The notes under the pieces: generated by a model
The model's input: only the letters and a program-made list of their open reading frames with translations
Told to the model about the DNA's origin: nothing
Database searches by the model: none
Shown here: in pieces, positions 31,827-43,115 of the stretch
Position numbering within the stretch: the stretch's first letter is position 1
Layout of the letters: every line of letters starts with the position of its first letter
DNA from: Orychophragmus violaceus
Taxonomy: Eukaryota > Streptophyta > Magnoliopsida > Brassicales > Brassicaceae
NCBI GenBank assembly: GCA_030180135.1
Contig: CM058236.1
Span: forward strand, 620,001 to 684,000
Length of the DNA: 64,000 nt
Direction of reading: 5' to 3'
Made by a program: the position numbers and the translations under genes

Positions 31827-34800
31827 GGACCGTTACAATAGGTGGTGTAGAGGCACTCACTCTATTTGACTCTGGGGCTACGCATAGTTTTGTGAGTCCC
31901 GGAATGATTGGGAAAGGCTTGTTCCAAAAGGAACAAACGGCCGGCCAAGGCATTGTAAATGCGGCCGGTGGGCAAGTAATGCCTATGCTAGGGTTGGTCA
32001 AGGACATTCCCGTCTCCATAGGGGGCGTGGACATGCCAGCCGACCTAGTAGTTTTTCAACTTAAGAATCACGAGGTGATCTTAGGTATGGACTGGCTCAG
32101 ACAAAACCGAGCCACCATTGAATGCCACCGGGGAAGGGTGAAGTTGGAACGACCAGAAGGGAGGGTCGTCTTCCAAGGCGTGAGACCAACCTCGGGAAGT
32201 TTGGTCCTCTCTGCTATTCAAGCAGAAAGGATGCTGGAAAAAGGATGCGAGGCATACCTAGCCACCATCACGACAAAGGAAGTCGGAACGGAGACTAAGA
32301 TCGAGGACATTCATGTGGTCCGAGATTTTGAGGATGTGTTCAAGGCCTTAGAAGGCTTACCGCCTGACCGGTCTGACCCATTCATCATTGAACTCGAACC
32401 TGGAACTAAACCTCTGTCTAAGGCGCCATACAGAATGGCCCCAGCCGAGATGGCTGAGCTGAAGAAGCAGCTGGAAGAACTGCTTGACAAAGGCTTTATT
32501 AGGCCAAGTAGTTCTCCTTGGGGGGCGCCCGTTCTATTCGTCAAGAAGAAGGACGGAAGCCTTCGTTTGTGCATTGACTACCGGGGCATAAACCGGGTTA
32601 CTGTGAAGAACAGATACCCATTACCTCGGATAGATGAATTGTTGGATCAGTTAAAGGGTTCAACGGTGTTTTCCAAGATCGATCTAGCTTCGGGATACCA
32701 TCAAATCCCGATAGCAGCAGAGGACGTGAGGAAAACAGCGTTCAGAACTCGGTATGGTCACTATGAATTTGTGGTCATGCCATTTGGTCTAACCAATGCA
32801 CCAGCTGCGTTCATGAAGATGATGAACGGTGTCTTCCGGGAATGGTTGGATAAGTTTGTTATCATATTCATTGATGATATCCTTGTCTATTCCAAGAACC
32901 GGAGAGAACACATGGACCACTTAAGAATCGTTATGGAAACCCTAAGGGCGCAGAAGCTCTATGCCAAGCTTAGCAAGTGTAGCTTCTGGCAAACGAGGGT
33001 AGGGTTCCTAGGACACATAGTGTCTGACGAAGGTGTCTCAGTTGATCCGGACAAGATCCGTTCAATTGAAGAGTGGCCGCGGCCGAGGAACGCAACCGAG
33101 GTTAGAAGTTTCCTCGGGCTGGCCGGTTACTATAGGCGGTTTGTCCAAGGTTTTGCAAGTATGGCTAAGGCTATGACTAAGCTGACCGGAAAGAACGTGA
33201 AGTTCGAATGGACTGAAGCCGCGGAGAAGAGTTTTAATGACTTGAAGGATATGTTGACCAAGGCACCTGTACTAACACTGCCAGTAGACAATGTACCATA
33301 CGTGGTCTACACAGATGCATCCCGGAACGGGTTGGGATGCGTTCTGATGCAGGACGGGAAGGTAATAGCCTATGCCTCAAGGCAATTGAGGAAGCACGAG
33401 GGTAATTACCCAACTCACGACCTCGAGATGGCCGCTGTGGTATTTGCACTTAAGATCTGGCGATCTTATCTCTACTGAGCTAAAGTGCAACTATTCACCG
33501 ACCACAAGAGTCTGAAGTATGTGTTCACTCAACCTGACCTGAACCTGAGGCAGAGAAGATGGATGGAACTGGTGGCAGATTACGATCTAGACATCACTTA
33601 CCATCCAGGAAAGGCTAACTTGGTTGCAGATGCCTTAAGTCAGAAAAGAACGGAAGTGGCCGCAGAAAAGGATGCAGAGACCTTGGTCGGATTGATCCGG
33701 TCCTTGCACCTTAATGCACTAACCGTGGACAATGAGCCACTTGGCCTAGGGGCAGCAGATCAGGCAGATTTGTTGACAAGGGTCAGATTGGCTCAGAAGC
33801 ACGATGAAGAGTTGATGAAATCGGTTAACAACAACAACACGGAGTATCAGTTCACCAACAACGGGACGGTTGTGGTGAATGGTCGCGTGTGTGTTCCCGA
33901 TGTGGAAGGCTTAAAGGAAGAAATCCTAAGGATGGCTCATCAGTCTAAGTTCTCTATACATCCCGGACAGACCAAGATGTACCAGGATCTGAAACGGTAC
34001 TATCACTGGGTCGGGATGAAGAAGGACATTGCTGAATGGGTGTCTAAGTGCCAAACGTGTCAATTAGTCAAGATTGAACACCAAGTCCCGAGCGGCCTGG
34101 TACAAAGTTTACCCATTCCGGAATGGAAATGGGATAACATTACGATGGACTTTGTGACTGGACTGCCGGTGACCCGGTCGAGAAGGGACACGATTTGGGT
34201 AGTGGTGGACAGACTGACCAAGTCTGCACACTTCTTAACCATCAAGAAGACTGATGGAGTGGGTAAACTTGCTGAGAAGTACATTGATGAAATCGTGAGA
34301 CTTCATGGTGTACCAGCAAGTATAGTCTCAGACCGAGATGGTCGGTTCGCATCTAATTTCTGGCAAGCTTTCCAGAAAGCCTTAGGAACGAGAGTGACAT
34401 GAGTACGGCATATCATCCACAAACGGATGGTCAGTCCGAAAGGACCATACAAAAGTTGGAAGACATGTTGAGATCATGTGTTCTAGATTGGGGAGACTCT
34501 TGGGAAAAGTATTTACCCTTGACCGAGTTTGCTTACAACAACAGTTACCAAGCAAGCATCGGAATGTCCCCCTATGAAGCATTGTATGGGCGGCCCTGCA
34601 GGACTCCACTGTGCTGGACGCAAGTGGGAGAATCCCGAGTCCTTGGGCCAGAGATAATTGAGGAGACTACGGAGCAAATCCGTTTCCTAAGAGCCAAGAT
34701 GCAAGAGGCGCAAGACCGCCAAAAGAGTTATGCAGACAAAAGAAGGAAAGACATCGAGTTCCAAGTAGGAGATCGAGTCTACCTTAAGATGATCACCTTC

Positions 34801-35358
34801 AAAGGAAGGGCGAGGGTTTCCAAACGTGGAAAACTTGATCCAAGATACTTAGGGCCGTTCACGATCCTAGAACGGGTCGGGATGGTTGCTTATAAGCTAG
34901 ACTTGCCCAATGAGATGGAAGCATTCCACAATGTGTTCCATGTCTCACAATTACGCAAGTGCTTATCGGATCAAGACAAGATTATGCCCGAGATCCCTGA
35001 GGATCTAAAGGCAAATTTAACCTTGGAAGCACGGCCCTTGAGGATTCTGGATAGGTTGGAAAAAGCAACCAGAAAGAAAGTCATCCAGATGGTGAAGGTT
35101 GAATGGATCTGCAATGGGGTTAAGGAGATAACTTGGGAAACGGAGAACAGAATGAAGGCCGACTACCCAGAGTGGTTTGAGGAGTTTACAAGAAACGAAC
35201 ACCTTGGATCGGATTCGGGGACGAATCCATTTCAAGGGGGGAGACTTGTAACATCCCCGAACCGGCCTAAGGGCCATTCGGGCTGTTCATGGAACCAGAA
35301 GTCAAAACTCACGATCCAAAGGATCTATAAGAGTGTTCCATGGACAGAGAAGGGTTAA
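31827..35358 (+). pseudogene. Gypsy pol: protease, RT, RNase H, integrase, chromodomain-like tail
   Basis: Protease has LFDSGATHSFVSP. Reverse transcriptase has FIRPSSSPWGAPVLFVKKKD, LRLCIDYRGINRVTVKN, MPFGLTNAPA and FIDDILVYSK. RNase H has YTDASRNGLG and the DHKSLKY block. Integrase has an HHCC region (IHPGQTKMYQ...CQTC) and the DDE residues in MDFVTGLPV, VSDRDGRF and HPQTDGQSERT. The tail is chromodomain-like. TGA at 33476-33478 replaces a sense codon between WRSYLY and AKVQLFTDHKSL. A one-base shift near 34393 separates ALGTRVT from STAYHPQTDG. The last reading runs into the 3' LTR. Otherwise well preserved. Confidence 0.93.
35234..35246 (+). other. Polypurine tract of the Gypsy element
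   Basis: AAGGGGGGAGACT directly precedes the 3' LTR, as expected for plus-strand priming. Confidence 0.85.
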
Positions 35359-37241
35359 GTTCAGATGAACGGGAGCTTAACCTAAAAGAAACCAGCTGGA
35401 CGGCCGAGCTAAACAGCTGAAGGACGGAAGTACCAGCTCAGCTCAGCTGAGCTGGAGCGTAGGAGTGTGAATCAGCTGATCAGCTAGTGTCACTAGCTGA
35501 TCAAGGCTTCCATCAGCGAATGGACACCAATTGCCAAGGTGCCCATTCGCAAGCCAACTTGCACCCTCTCCTCTTGGGCGGTTATGGGGCGAGTAAAGGC
35601 TTATAAATACAAGCCTTGGAGGCCATTTTTCGCACACACACATAAGAGGGAAAATTCCCAGAAATTCTCTAAGGCACAAGCCACATAAAACCGAGAGTAA
35701 AAGAGGGAAACCGAGGGAAAGTTTGGCCGGAAATCTTGGGAAGAAGACCGGCGAATTGGAGAAGGCGTTGGTGGTTGATCAAGGTGTTGGAAGTGGAAAC
35801 CATGGCTGGAGAGACGGCTAAGGACCCTAGCAAGTCAACCACAACATCTAAGGTAACATCCGTGACCACTCTAATCACGGCCGCGACCAAACCGCTAGGC
35901 CGAAGGCCGATCTAGATGTTGGCCGGATTGTTTCTCCCTTCTTTCTAAGTAGAACCGATTAATGGGAAGTCCATACTTGGCTTCCAAGCGATCCATGTTC
36001 CGTCCGTGCACGACCGGCCTAAGGCCATGGTCGTGGAGAATAGTTATGCGCGGATTTGAGCGGTTAAGTCTCATCGGGGCCGTAACGGGCTGACGCGTCT
36101 CGGCGGTTGAACGGCGCATCTTGGGGGATGTTGGCCGAGACCGAGAGACTGATGCGTAGCCGGCCTTGACGCGAACCGGACAAGGCGTCCGGATGAATCG
36201 CTATCATAAGCCGATCATTGACCGTGCTGTGCGTTGGCCGTGTACCGTCAGTCGGTCGAGACGATCGCGGACAGTCGTACGAACCGAAGGATCGATCGCA
36301 ACCGTCCGCGGAACGATCGCATCCGTTCGTACGAACAGTCGCGTCCGTTTGCGGACATACGGCTGATCCGCGGTACATGCGCTACGCGATCACGGTAATA
36401 CCGCGGTACATGCGCTACGCGATCACGGGAAGTCGCGTTACATGCGTTACGCGATCACGGTACTGTCGCGGTACATACGCCGTGCGGTCACGGTACGTTC
36501 ACGGGTCGATCGTAGCATCCCGCGGGATAGTGAGCGATCGGTCGTAAGCATGCGGACCCACTTACGCGATAGCGATCATTGGACCGTGTCGTCGACACAC
36601 ACGTCGGCATACGCGGACGACCGTATGAACATCTACGGACGATCGCACGGACATGCGGACCAAGCGCACGGACGTACGCGGACAACCTTACGGTTGTGCG
36701 TGAATGACCGTATGGACGTGCCGCGGTTGAATCAAAGGAACGTCTGGGTCGTTGTTGGGCTAAGTACATGGAACGTTTAGGATTTTAATACTTAGTATTA
36801 AAATTGCGAATTGAATGGGAAATAAAAAGGGATCATATAGAATAAAATGTTAGGTTGCTAAATCTAATTAAACCATATGATTTATGAAATGTTTGGCTTT
36901 CAGGTAACAAGGATGGTCATGGAGGTGACTCATCCTAGGCGCGGACAAGACCCAAGTGACGAGTGGTGTATTTAGATAGACATTGTACTAGGACCGAATA
37001 CTATTGGCATAATGCGTTTGACTACATTGTATTGGTACCTTTATCTATTAATAAAATGTCTATTTGCCTTATTGATCTTGCTTAGAATTGTTAGAACGAA
37101 ATGAATGAATGGAATGAATGTTTAAGGAATTTGGCTAAGTATAAAACGATTAGGGTTGAGGTTTCCCAAAAGAACCTCAACTTAGAATGGATTAGATAGT
37201 GGAACGTCCGTCTAGGCCTATGGCCGGGATGGGGTGTTTCA
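35247..37241 (+). repeat. 3' LTR of the Gypsy element
   Basis: 1995 bp, the same length as the 5' LTR and collinear with it at offset 7122. The TATA box is at 35602-35609. Differences by eye are scattered substitutions, roughly 1% overall. Confidence 0.95.
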
Positions 37242-37346
37242 AAACTATTGATGTAAAACTGGTAAAACTGAGTAAAAATGAGTAAAACTATTGATGTAAA
37301 ACTGAATAAAACTAATAAAGTAAAACTGGTAAAGTTGTTTGGTTAG

Positions 37347-37460
37347 AAGTGGCACCGATGGGATTCGAACTCGGGTGGCTATCTGAAATAAAAACACCAC
37401 AGCCGCTGTTCTATCGTGTTATATTGTTATTCTACTCAAGATATATTACATATAAAGTGT
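37347..37460 (-). repeat. Third tRNA-like unit, beyond the Gypsy insertion
   Basis: Carries the same B-box-like (GAGTTCGAATCCC, minus strand) and A-box-like words as the units at 27218 and 27737, confirming that the Gypsy element split a tandem array. Confidence 0.55.
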
Positions 37461-38290
37461 CTTTCTTATATATATCTAAATATAATATATGAAACACAAT
37501 AATAATTTTAGAAAAACTTAAATTAAACATATACATTATAAAAAAAATCTAACCAAATACATAATCAACCTCAAATACTAAACTAAAAATTTTGTATTTT
37601 TTACATATAATTTATGAAGAAATATGAAACTAATACTATGTTATTTTCTAGTATAACCCCACTATGTCAAAATATAATATTGTTTCTATATTAGTTATTT
37701 ATTTATGACATAAAATATATAATATATTTAACTAGCTAAATATTAAAAGTCTAATTTTTAAAAAGGGGGACCGTGATGTGAGAAGAGAAAAGTACTAATG
37801 TTTTTTTTTGTTTGAGCCAAAAATTCGGTCACTTCTGTTTTTTCCCGCCAAATATTTGGTCAATTTTGAATTTTGCCGCTCTAGAAAAAACACGTAGTTT
37901 TACAGGAGTTTGTAGTTGTACAAAAATTCTTAATAGTTGTACTTTGACTCTTTTCAATATAATCAGTTTTACTGGAACTTTAAATTTGATTTTATAGTTT
38001 AACAGTTGATTTTACTTAATTAATCTATGAATTTAATGATTCTGCATATTAATATGTTACAACCCTTAATTTTTGTAAATTTATCCTCCTTACTTGTCCG
38101 TTATTCCAAAAATGATCTTGCAAGTATATGAACATTGTTTGTGGAATTACTTGGTTGAGTGATTCTCAATCTAATTTTCTGTAATATCACCCATTGACTA
38201 TGGTTAGGATAAAAGTGATCCTACAAGTTCAAATATCATATAGCTATATGTTAAATATTTTCTCCAATGATAATCATTATAATTACGATA
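37461..38290. other. AT-rich spacer, no gene seen
   Basis: Very AT-rich, with long runs of A/T and no convincing ORF or TE end. Confidence 0.5.
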
Positions 38291-38299
38291 ATCACTTAG

Positions 38300-38525
38300 T
38301 TTACACAGTTTTACCCGTTTTACTAGTTTTACACAGTTTTACACAGTTTTACTCGTTTTACCAGTTTTACACAGTTTTACACAATTTTACAAGTTTTACC
38401 AGTTTACACAGTTTTACCAGTTTTACATAGTTTTACACAGTTTTACGCAGTTTTACACAATTTTACCAACAGTTTTACCAACAGTTTTACACAGTTTTAC
38501 CAACAGTTTTACACAGTTTTACCGA
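38300..38525 (+). repeat. TTTTAC-rich simple repeat
   Basis: Irregular tandem CAGTTTTACA units of about 10-20 bp. The core is the reverse complement of the GTAAAACTG core in the arrays at 27448-28124 and 37242-37330. Confidence 0.85.
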
Positions 38526-38624
38526 ATTCGATTTTCTTGGAAAATGATGGAGACATAACATTCAAAAAAAGTACTACATAGCCGAGAAATTAAAAACAAA
38601 AAAAACAGAGTACGAGAAAAGAAA

Positions 38625-39304
38625 TTAGAGATTGAGAAAAGGCATATTTTGATTCATGTAGTAGAACCTCATGCCCCGTTTGTACATGAAGCAATCGGGA
38701 CAGTCGATTTCCAAATCCAGAAGATGGCAAGATGCATGGGGCCTTATGTTACGCAATGTTTGCATATAAACCGGTTTCTTCTTGACATTGATTCCATGCA
38801 GTATCCTCCTCAAGTTCTTCCAAACGCGGGCCACCAAATCCTCCTCATCTTCCCGCCAGTAACAGAAAGCAACTTCCTCAAATAGACTTTCTAGATGATC
38901 GTTGTGGAGGAAGCGCAGAACACCCCATAGGTAAGCAGCTTCCGGAATCTCATCCTCGCCCTCTCCAATGGCGGCATTGTTAAAATATAACATTCCGCTT
39001 TCCACATCACCCTCTTGGAAGTATGAGAGGATACCTTGCACGAAGTTAGCCGCGCAGTTATCATTGTCTAGACATTTGTTCAGAAACGCCATGTGCTGAT
39101 ATGCATTGAGAGGATTCTTCACCAGAGGTGAGAGAGAGAGAGAATGAAGGACTTCAGGACTCTTTCCGGCTTCGTTCATAGTTCTGCAGGTTGCTCTGAG
39201 GTTACAGTAATCGGCGCAAGAATTTTTGCCGGCTTTTTGTGAGATCTGGTGAGGATTTCGATCGGAAATTGTTGAAGAGAGACAATCGATCTCTTGTTGG
39301 CCAT
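38625..39304 (-). pseudogene. F-box-like protein (At2g35280/At1g67623-type tail), frameshifted
   Basis: The C-terminal two thirds reads as a Sel1-like helical region (FLNKCLDNDNCAANFVQGIL, EAAYLWGVLRFL), then RVWKNLRRILHG and a Cys-rich end (CHLLDLEIDCPDCFMY). This arrangement I recognise from the small F-box protein family of Brassicaceae; F-box proteins recruit substrates to SCF ubiquitin ligases. The start is best placed at 39304 (MANKRSIVSLQQFPIEILTR, an F-box-like opening). That frame shifts into the tail frame at a run of five A (39234-39238 as T on +). The tail frame is also open upstream to 39629, but that part does not resemble the family and lies in the likely 5' UTR. It is either a recent pseudogene or a gene with a sequencing indel. 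Confidence 0.65.
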
Positions 39305-39799
39305 GGTGAGTCTCTGTTTTCAAACTTCTCTCTGTTTTTTGAAATGAATTTCTCTCTGATTTTAGAACTTCTCTTGTGTGGGAAATGGTTATGAGAGAGA
39401 CGCAGAACTTCTCTGTATTTATAGAATGGATTTTCGACTGTTGGGTAGCGTCCATAAGACGCAGAGATGTGACAGTTCGAGACAATCGATGTGAGTCTCT
39501 GTTTTTCGAAGAGACTTGTAATGATGAGCATCTTTCTCGGGTTTGTAGAGCGACGACTTGTCTTTCTTCTTTATCCCCTGCATTAAACGGGGCATTAAAC
39601 GGGGCGTTCACTACAAAAAATATGGACATTGATAGCAGATAAAGATAGCACGGTTTTACGAAGTGCTGTCATAGAAGATATGCGGAGATGGAATATTCTA
39701 TTATAGCATTATATTAAGACTAAGCCCAAAATTTCATTAAGCGGGAAATGAAATAAGTTTTGGAGCCTCGTTTTCGTTATAGCGCCAATACTTAGGTAA

Positions 39800-40860
39800 A
39801 TTTTTGTTTTGGCAAAATTTTATTCCCATTCTTTAGGGTTTTGGCCCAAATATTATTTTCCTCATCAGACCTCTATCGTCTCCCCTCTCTTATTTTCTTC
39901 TCTCTCGTATTTTGCTTTCCTCCTCGGCCATCCTCCATCGTCTCTCCTCCACCATACTCCATCGTCTCATCGTCTCTCCTCTGCCATCCTCCATCGTCTC
40001 TCCTCCTCTCTTCTGTTTGATGATAAGCCCTGCTTTTTGGGGATCGAATCAAGTGCATGAACAAGGTGAGCTTTGAGTTTTAGAAAATGTGGATTTGGTA
40101 TATATCTTATTGATATGTTTTTTTAGTGACTTCTTCTCAGATGAAACAAATCTTTTGCTGAGCGTGCTGGATCTGCAACTTTTCTTTTGTTGTCTCTGTC
40201 GCCAACGAAGGACAAAAGCCACTTCAACGGATCTGTTGCCTCTGAGCGTCCTGGTATGTCTCCGTTCTAGAGTTTTTTCTTAGCTTGGTTTTGGTTATAG
40301 ACTGATTTTAGCTAGTCACCTGATTTCTTGTGTTTTTGCTATTTTAGCGTTATTTTACAGTCAAAGTGTGAGTTGAAGGGTTAAAGAGAAGAACAGAGGA
40401 AGAAAATATCGGAAACAAGCATCGCCAGAGCCAGATTTAGATCGTAACTTTATATCGAGGATTCTCCAGTGACATGTATATAGTGTTTGTTGAATTTTTG
40501 CAGGTAAGGTTCTGAGTTTTAGTTTCAATCTCTGATGGGAAGTAACAGTTCAAAGAGTAGGAGAAACAGTCGAAGATATTCTCAAACTTCGTCTTCTTCT
40601 ACTTGGCTGGGGTTGCGATGCTGTAAGATCTATTCGAAAATTATGTTGATTTATGGTTGACAAAATCTCTACTTGTGTTTAGATTTTTGTTTTAGAGGAT
40701 TTGAAGCTTTCTTAGTTTTTCATTTGGGTGAAATTACTTTTCCTTAGATGAGTAATTAGATCTTTTTTTTGGGTGCAAAACCCAATTAGATCATTTGTTT
40801 TGTAATCTGTAATATGCGATTCATTGGCAAAGGATTAGTTTAACATGTATTTTAGATGAT
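39800..40860. other. CACTA interior, left arm
   Basis: A pyrimidine-rich block with repeated CATCGTCTCTCCTC words spans 39880-40015. It is followed by intron-like T-rich sequence and a short reading MGSNSSKSRRNSRRYSQTS starting at 40533 on the + strand. The latter looks like the start of a captured host gene, but I cannot name the parent. Confidence 0.4.
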
Positions 40861-40865
40861 GTTAG

Positions 40866-41459
40866 TGTTGGAATTGTGTCCAGTAATCTCGGTACTGTCT
40901 CTAGAAAGTAAGAGTATGTCAATGATCAGACATAAGTCATATAATACTGGGGGTCATGATGGCTTGCTAGAGTCCGCTCATGATCTATAAGTCTTGGACT
41001 TATTGCCTTTATTATATGATCCCATATGGGTCACACGCCTAAGCTAACAGGAAAACGTGTAGGAATGGTTTAGCAGAAGTACGGTAAAAGTGCTAGGCAT
41101 TTACTGTACTTAGAGAGAATAAAACGGTTTAGGCACTGTGTGTCGATCGATGCACAAGGCGTGTCGATCGACACAGTGCGCGAACGCCTCGGAGTAAATT
41201 GGCATTTGGGCCAAATGGCCCAAAACGAACTGAACGAGTTTTATATAAACTTAAGACGAGTTCAGGTCACTAAAAGCCCTAGCCGCGAGCCTCCTCTCTC
41301 TCTCTGCGCCGATTTCCTCCTGGTCTAGCAGCCTCTTCCTGCTCGGTGTGCGTGTGTGAACCTCTGGAGGAGTTATCTCTCGGTGGCTCTTTGATCTCTG
41401 ACATACCATCCCTTTCCGCTGCAATTAACAGGTATAAGGATTGACTAAACATTCCTTCA
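40866..41459 (+). repeat. 5' LTR of Copia C
   Basis: TATA-like TATATAAA at 41242-41249. Upstream of it are H1 (GCACTGTG 41133-41140 with CACAGTGC 41172-41179, enclosing two TGTCGATCGA boxes) and H2 (TTGGGCCAAATGGCCCAA near 41198-41220, a back-to-back TGGGCC pair). Donor-like AACAG|GTATAAGG is at 41432. Truncated by an ~80-bp deletion. Confidence 0.92.
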
Positions 41460-41460
41460 G

Positions 41461-41472
41461 TGGTATCAGAGC
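41461..41472 (+). other. Primer-binding site of Copia C
   Basis: TGGTATCAGAGC, one base after the LTR. Confidence 0.9.
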
Positions 41473-41649
41473 ATATTGGTTCTGGTTTTTTCTTGTTTAG
41501 ATTCAAGTTTAGGATTGTTTTTCTTGTTTAAAAGTGTTTTGAATCAACTACTGATAAGAGAAATCACTTAAGCAACAAGGAATTGAAACCTAAACACACT
41601 TAAAATCGCAGAAAACAAGCTATATTGATTTGGTAGAATGCGATTTTCA

Positions 41650-41965
41650 AAAGTCAGTATCGAATGCGATCGCATGGATCGATCGATACGATCGCATGGA
41701 TCGGTCGATACAGTCTATCGGCTAACCCTGTTAACGCGTGAAAGCATCGATCGATGCAGGATCGATGCAGGTTCGATGTTGGTGCATCGACCGATGCGGT
41801 TGGTGCATCGATCGACACGGTTAGGGTTTTGGCTCGGTTCCGTGCATGCGTGAGAGCATCGATCGATACAGGATCGATGCACGATCGATGCAGGATCGAT
41901 GCTAAGAGCATCGACCGATGCGGTTGATGGATCGATCGACACGGTTGGTTCATCGATCGACATGG
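41650..41965 (+). repeat. CGATCGA palindrome cluster in the Copia C leader
   Basis: More than ten CGATCGAT/CGACCGAT boxes in about 300 bp, including GCATCGATCGATGC and ATGCGATCGCAT. It occupies the same position after the primer site as in B and A1/A2. Confidence 0.8.
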
Positions 41966-43115
41966 TTGGTTTAAGGCTCGGTTTAATATTTTGATTAAAA
42001 TTAATTCGTCCTGGTTTAATAAACAGATTTAATAATTTTATTAAGTCTGGTTAAACCGGGACAAGAAATCCAATGTCGAAAGAATTATTGGATTTAGTGC
42101 CTAAACCAGGATTTTCTAATTTGATTTGGTTGGACCAAATAAATTGAGAAAATCCGGTTTAGTAAATAACCGGTTGACAATTGTGGTCGTCGTAGTAATT
42201 AATTTTGGTTAGACCAATTTTAATGAACCAGACCGGTTATGTCATCTAATTGGATGATCGGGTTATGTCTCGGACATAGACCAATTCTTCGGCCTCGGGC
42301 CAAGAAGTTAAAACGATTGGGCCAATTATTTGAGTCTTTCTTCAGATTTAATTTAAAATTTATTTTATAAAGAATATAAATCGATTTTAAATTAAAGTTT
42401 CCGATATTTTGAAATTAGAAAATTTCTTAATTTATAGAAGTTTCTAGATTTGCATGATTCGGATTTTAAGAAATTTCTAAAGTTAGAAAGTTTCCGGTTT
42501 TAGAAAGTTTCCAATTTTAGAAAGTTTCCAAAAATAGTAGGTTTTCTAAAATGGAAAGTTTCCCGAAATAGTAATCTTCTATTTTGGGAATGAGATTTTA
42601 AAATAAACCTACGAACCTCAAATAATATCAAGCGTTGGATGTCTTGTCCAGGCTATGTCAGCTGTTGAAGCCCATTCAATTGTATTCATGGCCTTACAGT
42701 GTGAGGGTGTCTGCTTTTGCGTGGGTAAGACGGTTTGTGATTCATAAATGTCATTGGGAGTCCCAGACATTAATGATTACATGACTGTATAGTCTGGTTT
42801 TCTTGACTAGGCCATCGGGAGTCCCGGGCCTTGAGACATCAGAGTGGATTGGGCCTCGGGCCCAGATTCACAACCAAGAGTTATATCACGGATATAATTA
42901 GCCGATATAGGGCTTACCGATATAAGCTAATATTGGGTGACGGCCAATGGCCCACTTTAATCTTAGTTATATGTGGATCTTGGAATCATTATATTCTATT
43001 GAGGGTAACTGATGTTATTGAATATAATGCATGATTAATCATATTAAAATTTAATACGAGATTAATCATATTGAACATAACAACTAATAACCTTTTTATC
43101 TTATATATTTCAGCT

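Larger units (their letters stand above)
28125..37241 (+). mobile_element. Ty3/Gypsy chromovirus-like LTR retrotransposon
   Basis: 9117 bp with two 1995-bp LTRs (28125-30119, 35247-37241), TGTAACATCC...GTTTCA ends and TSD AAACT (28120-28124, 37242-37246). It is inserted in the GTAAAACTG minisatellite. Pol order is protease, reverse transcriptase, RNase H, integrase (Gypsy order), with a chromodomain-like C terminus (VKVEWICNGVKEITWE), so I place it among chromoviruses, probably Tekay-like. The LTRs differ by roughly 1% by eye. The coding part has several disruptions, so this copy is not autonomous. Confidence 0.95.

Noticed and set aside
39305..39629. N-terminal extension of the F-box-like ORF
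   Set aside because: Open by chance; it does not resemble the family and overlaps the left CACTA end and the likely 5' UTR.
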